This document shows, piece after piece, positions 1 to 4,906 of a stretch of 6,926 nucleotides of DNA; the first letter of the stretch is position 1, and the number at the start of each line of letters is the position of its first letter. The position numbers and the translations under genes were made by a program. A model generated the notes under the pieces. The model saw only the letters and a list, made by a program, of their open reading frames with translations, was not told where the DNA came from and did not search any database. This DNA is from Spirochaetaceae bacterium (lineage in GTDB: Bacteria; Spirochaetota; Spirochaetia; DSM-27196; SLST01): positions 1 to 6,926 of the forward strand of contig SKVA01000060.1 of the NCBI GenBank assembly GCA_007129695.1, written 5' to 3'.

Positions 1-1
1 C

Positions 2-1687
2 GGCGTGACCGGATGGTTCCCGCTCGGGATGACGACTTCGGTCGGGCACGCTTCGCTTGCGCCCTTCGGCCGAATTCTGGACACGGCGCACCACCTGATC
101 CTGCCGTGGTTCACGGTCGGGCTCTTTCCGTTTCTGGTACTGACCAGTTCGCTGATCGGCCGACTGAACGAGCTTGGCGACGCGCCGATAGTCACCGCCG
201 GGATCGCGCGCGGACTGTCACGGCGGCAGGTGTTCACCCATCACCTACGCCGACCGCTTCTGGCGACGCTGGTGGAGCAGCTTGCGTCGTCGATGCCGAT
301 CATCGTGACGTACCTGGCGTTGGTGGAGAGCGTCTACCGCTACACCGGACTCGGCTTCTTCCTGATCCGACCGTACACCGGATCGGGATGGTGGAGCGTC
401 TCAGACCACCTCATCGTGTCGCAAGCAGCCCTCGTCTACATCGCCGTCTTCGCGGTCTGCGCTCAGTTTCTGTGTCGGTTGGCCGAGCTCATTCTGATTC
501 CGCAGCTTCGCCACTCTGAGGCCGACGGCGAACCGCCCGCCACGCGGTTGATTCTTGCTGCGGCGGCCGGCGGCGTCGTCATCGGAGTCGCGCTGACGCT
601 TCTTCCCCCGTTCGCTCCGGTTGCCGGCTGGGCGGGGTCGGTTGTCTCGATCGCGCCGGCGCTGGTCGCAGTCGTCGTCATCGCGCGTGCACGACGGCCC
701 GAACGCGAGCCGGGCGAAAGCTCGGCTTCGATGACGCCTGACCGGCGCAGGGTCGCCGATCCGGATGACCGCGAACCTCGAACCAAGACGCTTCGTGAGG
801 CGGTACGGGCGACCGGTCGTGCTCTGCGCCGGACGGGCAATCGGCTGTCACTCTCTGCCCGGCACAATCGGACGACAGCGATTCAGATAGCCGTCGCAGC
901 CGGACTCCTTACGGCGCTGCTGATTGCCGGCTGGATCGTGCCTCCACCGGCGCCGCTGCCGTCGATGGCACGCGTCAACCCGTCCATGATTCCCCTTGGA
1001 CAGAGGATCACGTTTCACGCGCTCACTGCGCTCGCCACCGCGCGAAGCGTAGTCGCGGTCGCGGCCGTCGCGGCGATCGGGGTGCTCGGCGGAGCAGTCG
1101 CGGCGGTCGCGACGACGTACGCTCGACCGCCCTTGATCCATCGTACGATCGGTGTCGTCGGTTTGTTCCCGACCGTCCTGATCGTCGTGATGCTTCTGAG
1201 CGTGGTCAGCGGATACGCGGCGTTCTTCTACGCGTTTGTGTTCGTCGCAGCAGTGCGTTCGTATCATCGGCTCCGCGATACGCTCGACCTCCTTCGCCAG
1301 GAGCACTTCACCACGTACAGCACGGTCCTGGGAAGGGGAATCGTCCACCAGACGATCTGGCATATCGCGCCTAACCTGCGAAAGCTGCTTCTCAGCTCGA
1401 CCATCGCATCGTCGGCCGATCTGATCGTGCTGCGGGCCAATCTCCGCTTCGTCGGCACGTGGATCCCGCGTGGAGTCGCTGAGGCCGACGCCAGGGTACC
1501 GGGCTTCCTTGAGGAGCTGTCTCGACTGATGTACAACGTGAACTGGGGCAGTGCCGTTCAGGCGGGTGTCGGAGGGTTCGTCAGGGGGTACTACCTGCCG
1601 GTGGTTTTCCCGGTAGCGGTTCTGCTACTGACGGTGCTGCTCCTGCGCGCGCTCGCCGGCGCGATCGAACGATGGGAGCGCGTGTGA
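2..1687 (+). CDS. Fused two-domain ABC transporter permease, DppB-like plus DppC-like (5' partial)
   Basis: Inner-membrane permease of the peptide/nickel (Dpp/Opp) ABC importer class, which forms the channel driven by cytoplasmic ATPases. The frame is open to the window edge, so the N-terminus lies upstream; residues are numbered from the GTG at position 5. Residues 28-170 match the C-terminal part of DppB: a membrane helix, an EAA-type coupling loop (about 57-90, with IARGLS like the family AKGLS), then helices. Two added helices (about 181-201 and 209-228) and a charged linker (228-290) lead to a DppC-like half. That half has an N-terminal helix (293-312), further helices, a second EAA-type loop (435-460, conserved Gly443 and HIAPN), a NLRFVG segment like the family SLSFLG, and NWGSAV like SWGAML. 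The two halves are normally separate proteins, so this is a fusion. The DppC motif around GTD..GRD is not recognisable. The stop overlaps the next gene's start. The class is fairly sure; the substrate is unknown. Confidence 0.85.
   Translation, partial: GVTGWFPLGMTTSVGHASLAPFGRILDTAHHLILPWFTVGLFPFLVLTSSLIGRLNELGDAPIVTAGIARGLSRRQVFTHHLRRPLLATLVEQLASSMPIIVTYLALVESVYRYTGLGFFLIRPYTGSGWWSVSDHLIVSQAALVYIAVFAVCAQFLCRLAELILIPQLRHSEADGEPPATRLILAAAAGGVVIGVALTLLPPFAPVAGWAGSVVSIAPALVAVVVIARARRPEREPGESSASMTPDRRRVADPDDREPRTKTLREAVRATGRALRRTGNRLSLSARHNRTTAIQIAVAAGLLTALLIAGWIVPPPAPLPSMARVNPSMIPLGQRITFHALTALATARSVVAVAAVAAIGVLGGAVAAVATTYARPPLIHRTIGVVGLFPTVLIVVMLLSVVSGYAAFFYAFVFVAAVRSYHRLRDTLDLLRQEHFTTYSTVLGRGIVHQTIWHIAPNLRKLLLSSTIASSADLIVLRANLRFVGTWIPRGVAEADARVPGFLEELSRLMYNVNWGSAVQAGVGGFVRGYYLPVVFPVAVLLLTVLLLRALAGAIERWERV
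1674..1678 (+). promoter_or_regulatory. Ribosome binding site GGGAG for the GTG start at 1684
   Basis: GGGAG lies five bases before the GTG at 1684, inside the last codons of the permease gene. It favours that GTG over the in-frame ATG at 1672, which lies upstream of this site and would put GGGAG inside the gene. The GTG shares the bases GTGA with the permease stop, an arrangement typical of translational coupling. Confidence 0.55.
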
Positions 1688-3492
1688 CCGGTTACCGAAC
1701 GCACCGGCTCAGACTCGTGAAGGCCGTACTGATCGCGCTGATCACCCTGGTATCGGCGCCGGTTCACGCCGATTCGTGGCCGACGTTCGGGCCCTGGATC
1801 GATACACTCGGCAACTCGAGTGGCTGGAGAGCCGAACCCGACGGTTCGCTCGTGACGGTCGTAGCCGCTGAGGGGGGGCGCGACCACGCGTCGCGGTCGA
1901 TCGTGATGATCCGCGCGGCGGGGCCGTCGGAGATCTCGGTCTACACCTTGCTGACGTGGGACGACGATCCCGATCTACGGGTGCAGAGGGCCGATATCGC
2001 GCCCGTCCGGGACGGGTACCTTGTCGCCCTGTCACTCCTCACACACGGATCCGACGGCGATACCCCGCCCGGCCGGACGATCCGACTCTATCGATACGAC
2101 GACCATGAGGCGTCCCGGCAACCGACTGCGCGCCCGGCAGCCGGCTTCGATACTCCCGATGCGATGATCGACCTTGGAGCGCCGGGCCCGGAGATGAGCT
2201 GGCAGCTCTCCGCCGATGAATCCGGCACCGAACTCTACTGGAGTCGTCCCGACGGACACGGCGGGTACGAGCTGCTCCGTCGTCGGGTATCCGACAGGCT
2301 CGTGGTCGGTGATCCCGAGAAGGTTCACACCGCGGCGCACCCGATCGTCGAGCTGCAGGTTATCCGATCCGATCCGATGCGATCGAACAGCGTGCTCGTA
2401 TGGGTCGAGTCAGACGGTCGGCAGCGGACGCTCGCTTCGGCGGAGATCGCCGGCGGTGACATCACGATCGGTCCGCGCGTGTCGATCGGGCAGGCCGCGC
2501 TCTACTCGCCAGGTCTGCGTATGCCCGATTCGTTGATCGGGCCAGGGATTCGGCCGGGGCTGCGCCCATCGGTAAGCGGCGCTCTGACAGACGGGCGTCT
2601 TGTCGTTGCAGCGGCGCACATCGAGCGGTCGCAGAGCGCGCTGTCGGTGTTCTGGACAGGGCTTGCATTGCACGAACTGCGCTTCGACGGAACCCCACCA
2701 CAGCGACGATGGATCGTCGAACCGGCGCCGGCGGCGCTCTTCTCATTCCCGACGATAGCGTTGGAAAGCGGCGCCCCGACCGTGCTGTTTCTCCACGATC
2801 GCGTCGGAGCTGGAGGTGGCAGCGACGTCTACCTCTGGCGCGAAGGAGACGGCGGCGATGCTCGTGCGCGCAACCTATCGGCTACGCCGCGCCGAGTGGT
2901 CGCGCCGGGGCTGGCGCGCCACGACGACGGCGTGATCATGACGTGGTTCAGCGAGCAGCGGATCGGGTTTGCACCATCGGTTCGCACCGATACTTCAAGC
3001 GCGCTTCGATCTCGCCTGCCGATCACGATGGAAGGCGATGCGGCTGAGACCGTCGTCTCGGCGCTCCTCGCGCTTCCGGTCGCATCGGTCGTCTCGGTCT
3101 ACTACGCGCTCGTGGCAACCGCACCTGCGCTCATCAGCGTGATGGTCATGATCGCGGCATTCCATCGCTTCAGACCCGATGCGATGCGGCGCCACGGCGC
3201 GTTCGTCGTCGCGCTCATGTACGCATATTGCGTCGCTGTGTACGGAAGAGTACCGTGGTCGTTCGCTCCGGCGCCGGCGACGGTGCTGCCGGTCATAGGA
3301 CTGGCTGCAGTCGCTCTCCTGGGACTGTTGGGCTGGTACCGTCAGGCAGAACGACGGTCGCTCCCGACGCCGGCTGAGTGCACGGGCGCGATCGCGATCG
3401 CGCTCGTTGCCCCTGCGGCGTCGACCGCGTTCTCGCTTGTGATGGCCACGTTCGGCGAAACCGGACCGATGCCGCTCATTCTGGGCGGTTGA
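1684..3492 (+). CDS. Exported propeller-like protein with C-terminal membrane helices, family not recognised
   Basis: I do not recognise this family. From the GTG at 1684 it has 602 residues; an in-frame ATG at 1672 would add four. The GTG is preferred because of GGGAG five bases upstream and the GTGA overlap with the permease stop. Residues 1-29 look like a signal peptide: a basic start (HRLRLVK), a hydrophobic core, and V-H-A before Asp30. Residues 30-450 contain short strand-rich blocks with aromatic and DG/GG turns (TELYWSRPDGHGG, VLVWVESDGRQ, SDVYLWREGDGG, GVIMTWFSEQR). These resemble TolB- or sialidase-like beta-propeller blades, though I see no strict repeat. About five hydrophobic helices follow (roughly 456-476, 478-494, 505-522, 532-551, 567-587), ending just before the C-terminus. 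The likely topology is a large periplasmic or surface domain held in the inner membrane. Tight coupling to the permease suggests a role with that transporter, such as ligand capture or sensing; this is inference only. The existence of the gene is much surer than its role. Confidence 0.75.
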   Translation: MTGYRTHRLRLVKAVLIALITLVSAPVHADSWPTFGPWIDTLGNSSGWRAEPDGSLVTVVAAEGGRDHASRSIVMIRAAGPSEISVYTLLTWDDDPDLRVQRADIAPVRDGYLVALSLLTHGSDGDTPPGRTIRLYRYDDHEASRQPTARPAAGFDTPDAMIDLGAPGPEMSWQLSADESGTELYWSRPDGHGGYELLRRRVSDRLVVGDPEKVHTAAHPIVELQVIRSDPMRSNSVLVWVESDGRQRTLASAEIAGGDITIGPRVSIGQAALYSPGLRMPDSLIGPGIRPGLRPSVSGALTDGRLVVAAAHIERSQSALSVFWTGLALHELRFDGTPPQRRWIVEPAPAALFSFPTIALESGAPTVLFLHDRVGAGGGSDVYLWREGDGGDARARNLSATPRRVVAPGLARHDDGVIMTWFSEQRIGFAPSVRTDTSSALRSRLPITMEGDAAETVVSALLALPVASVVSVYYALVATAPALISVMVMIAAFHRFRPDAMRRHGAFVVALMYAYCVAVYGRVPWSFAPAPATVLPVIGLAAVALLGLLGWYRQAERRSLPTPAECTGAIAIALVAPAASTAFSLVMATFGETGPMPLILGG

Positions 3493-3506
3493 CCGGAAGC
3501 GATTGG
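3493..3506. other. Convergent intergenic gap of 14 bases
   Basis: This is the only non-coding stretch in the window, between the stop of the propeller-like gene on the plus strand and the stop of the SPOR gene on the minus strand. It is too short to hold a conventional hairpin terminator with a T-run. Any termination signal must lie within the coding ends or depend on Rho. Confidence 0.8.
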
Positions 3507-4316
3507 CTACGAGCGGGCCGGATCGACGACCGGGGTCGTGAAATCGACGAAGATCATCGCGTCGGAAAACTGACGAAGCTCGAGAACCCAGTCCAGAAAC
3601 TTCTCTGCTTCGGTCCGCACCGCGAACGGTCCCAGCCGCAGGCGGTAGTAGATTGTACCGTTGATCTCCCGAGTCATTATGCGGGTTCCCAGCTGCCGCT
3701 CCGCGAGCGTACGCTGCGCCTGTTCCGCGGTGTCAAGATTCGGAGAGCTGATGACCTGGACCCAGTACGCCTGCGGCGCAGTACGCGGCGCGGGAGCCGG
3801 TACGGCGCGGGGCGCCGATGCCGGAGCGGCGACCACAGAAGGGGCCCGGGGCGCAGTGGCAGGCGTCGCGGGCTGTCGGGCCGCAGCGGGCTGTGGAGCG
3901 GGGGCGGCGGTTGGCGCCGGGGCTGGGGCTGGGGCTGGATCAGCGCGCGGCACCGCCGGCACGGCTTCCACGGCGACACGACGCGTATCGGTTGGAGCCG
4001 CCGGTCCATCCTCGGGAGCACGGGTCGCCGGACTGGCAGGCGGATCGACGGTCACGCCGTAGGTGACCTCGAAGCTGTCGTCGCGCCGCACGGAGTCATC
4101 CGCAACCCGATCGAGGCCCGGCCGATCGGACAGGCCCTGCAGGAAGTCGAGCGGCTCCCACTCAAGACCTCCGGTTCGTCGGGCGTCGGCGACGGGTACC
4201 GAGTCGTCGCGTGGATAGAAGAGCCACAAGCCGACGCCGATCGTCACGGCCAGAACGACAGATACACTCGCGACTATGAGAAGAACCTTCCGCTGTTCCA
4301 TGCTCCATCCGATCAC
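3507..4316 (-). CDS. SPOR-domain membrane protein (peptidoglycan-binding)
   Basis: Single-pass membrane protein that probably binds septal or denuded peptidoglycan. Counting from the GTG at 4316 (269 aa), residues 11-33 form one membrane helix after a short basic N-terminus, giving an N-in, C-out topology. Residues 35-120 are a polar region of no known family. Residues 121-182 are an Ala/Pro-rich spacer (repeated AP pairs) able to reach across the periplasm. Residues 183-258 are a SPOR domain, with a YWVQVISSPN first strand, an AEQAQRTLAERQ helix, YYRLRLGPF and the EAEKFLDWV helix. The GTG start overlaps the coaE stop by four bases, but its nearest GGAGGG is 15 bases away. An internal ATG at 4301 (MEQRKVLL, 264 aa) is an equally reasonable start. 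It is the last gene of the polA-coaE block. SPOR proteins usually act in cell division or wall remodelling; which one this is cannot be told from the sequence. Confidence 0.88.
   Translation of the reverse strand: MIGWSMEQRKVLLIVASVSVVLAVTIGVGLWLFYPRDDSVPVADARRTGGLEWEPLDFLQGLSDRPGLDRVADDSVRRDDSFEVTYGVTVDPPASPATRAPEDGPAAPTDTRRVAVEAVPAVPRADPAPAPAPAPTAAPAPQPAAARQPATPATAPRAPSVVAAPASAPRAVPAPAPRTAPQAYWVQVISSPNLDTAEQAQRTLAERQLGTRIMTREINGTIYYRLRLGPFAVRTEAEKFLDWVLELRQFSDAMIFVDFTTPVVDPARS
3919..3936. repeat. Three tandem GGGGCT hexamers within the Ala/Pro spacer of the SPOR gene
   Basis: Three perfect copies of GGGGCT on the plus strand are followed by GG. Read on the minus strand they encode part of the alternating Ala-Pro run. 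A further G-run lies at 3900-3904, so the plus strand (the template strand of this gene) has four G-runs of four or more, although the first loop is long (14 bases). The array is short and explained by the protein sequence, but it is a natural site for length variation. Confidence 0.7.
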
Positions 4317-4906
4317 GAGATCGGAAGAAAGCCCTCCAGCTGCGAGAGCAGCCGCTTCCGATCGTCGTCGTTTTGTACACTTTGAATGTCGGCATGCGAC
4401 TTCGAATGTTGAGGATCAACGTCGCGCTGCGCGCGCAAACGCTTGAGAACGTCTCGGAGCCGGGCGCCGTCGCGCTCGCGTGCCCGCCGAAGCCGCGTGA
4501 GAAACGGTGAGCGAACGTAGATGACCGTGTCGCACAGCTCGTCGAGGCGCATCCGAACGAGGATCGCCGCGTTGATCACGACGCCGGGGGGCGGCTCGGC
4601 GGCCGATCGCAGCGCGTCGATCCGCTCGCGCACATCGGCGACCATCACCGGGTGCACGATCGCCTCCAGCCGCGCGAGCGCAGCACGGTCGCCAAACACG
4701 ATCCGTCCGAGCGCCTTCCGGTCGATCCGACCGTCGTCGCCGCGAACCGCCGCGCCGAACTCGTCGATCACGCGCGCCTCCTCGGAGAGAAGCGCGTCGT
4801 GACCCACGCGGTCGACGTCGATCTCGACAAAGCCGCGCTCGACGAGCAGCTCGGTGACCGTGTTCTTGCCCGAGCAGTACTTACCGGTCACGCCGACGAC
4901 GATCAA
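4313..4906 (-). CDS. coaE: Dephospho-CoA kinase
   Basis: Cytoplasmic P-loop kinase that phosphorylates the 3'-hydroxyl of the ribose of dephospho-CoA with ATP, the last step of coenzyme A synthesis. From the TTG at 4906 the product is 197 residues, the usual CoaE length. The start is set by GGGGAG seven bases upstream and by the beginning of the P-loop only four residues in; no in-frame ATG is nearby. Visible motifs are the P-loop GVTGKYCSGKN (5-15), IDVD (29-32, the family DAD region), FG and GRIDRKALGRIVF (50-71), HP at 85-86, RERDG (143-147), Gln160 and the C-terminal ADIQSVQND (172-180). Two oddities appear: Asn15 replaces the usual Ser/Thr after the P-loop Lys, and the usual PLLFE block reads AILVR (114-118). 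The start overlaps the polA stop (TTGA) and the stop overlaps the SPOR gene start (GTGA). The overall alignment is strong, so the assignment is firm despite these changes. Confidence 0.92.
   Translation of the reverse strand: MIVVGVTGKYCSGKNTVTELLVERGFVEIDVDRVGHDALLSEEARVIDEFGAAVRGDDGRIDRKALGRIVFGDRAALARLEAIVHPVMVADVRERIDALRSAAEPPPGVVINAAILVRMRLDELCDTVIYVRSPFLTRLRRARERDGARLRDVLKRLRAQRDVDPQHSKSHADIQSVQNDDDRKRLLSQLEGFLPIS

Noticed and set aside
1672..1683. ATG at 1672 as start of the propeller-like gene.
   Set aside because: Possible, but the GGGAG lies after this ATG and five bases before the GTG at 1684, which also makes the four-base overlap. The difference is only four residues.
3526..3539. 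Small inverted repeat ACGAC-CGGG-GTCGT near the convergent stops, as a possible terminator.
   Set aside because: The stem is only five pairs, it lies inside the SPOR gene, and no T-run follows on either strand.
3378..4385. Long plus-strand open frame (335 codons) opposite the SPOR gene.
   Set aside because: Its translation is Arg/Gly-rich with no domain, as expected from the antisense frame of a GC-rich gene. The minus-strand frame has a membrane helix and a clear SPOR domain.
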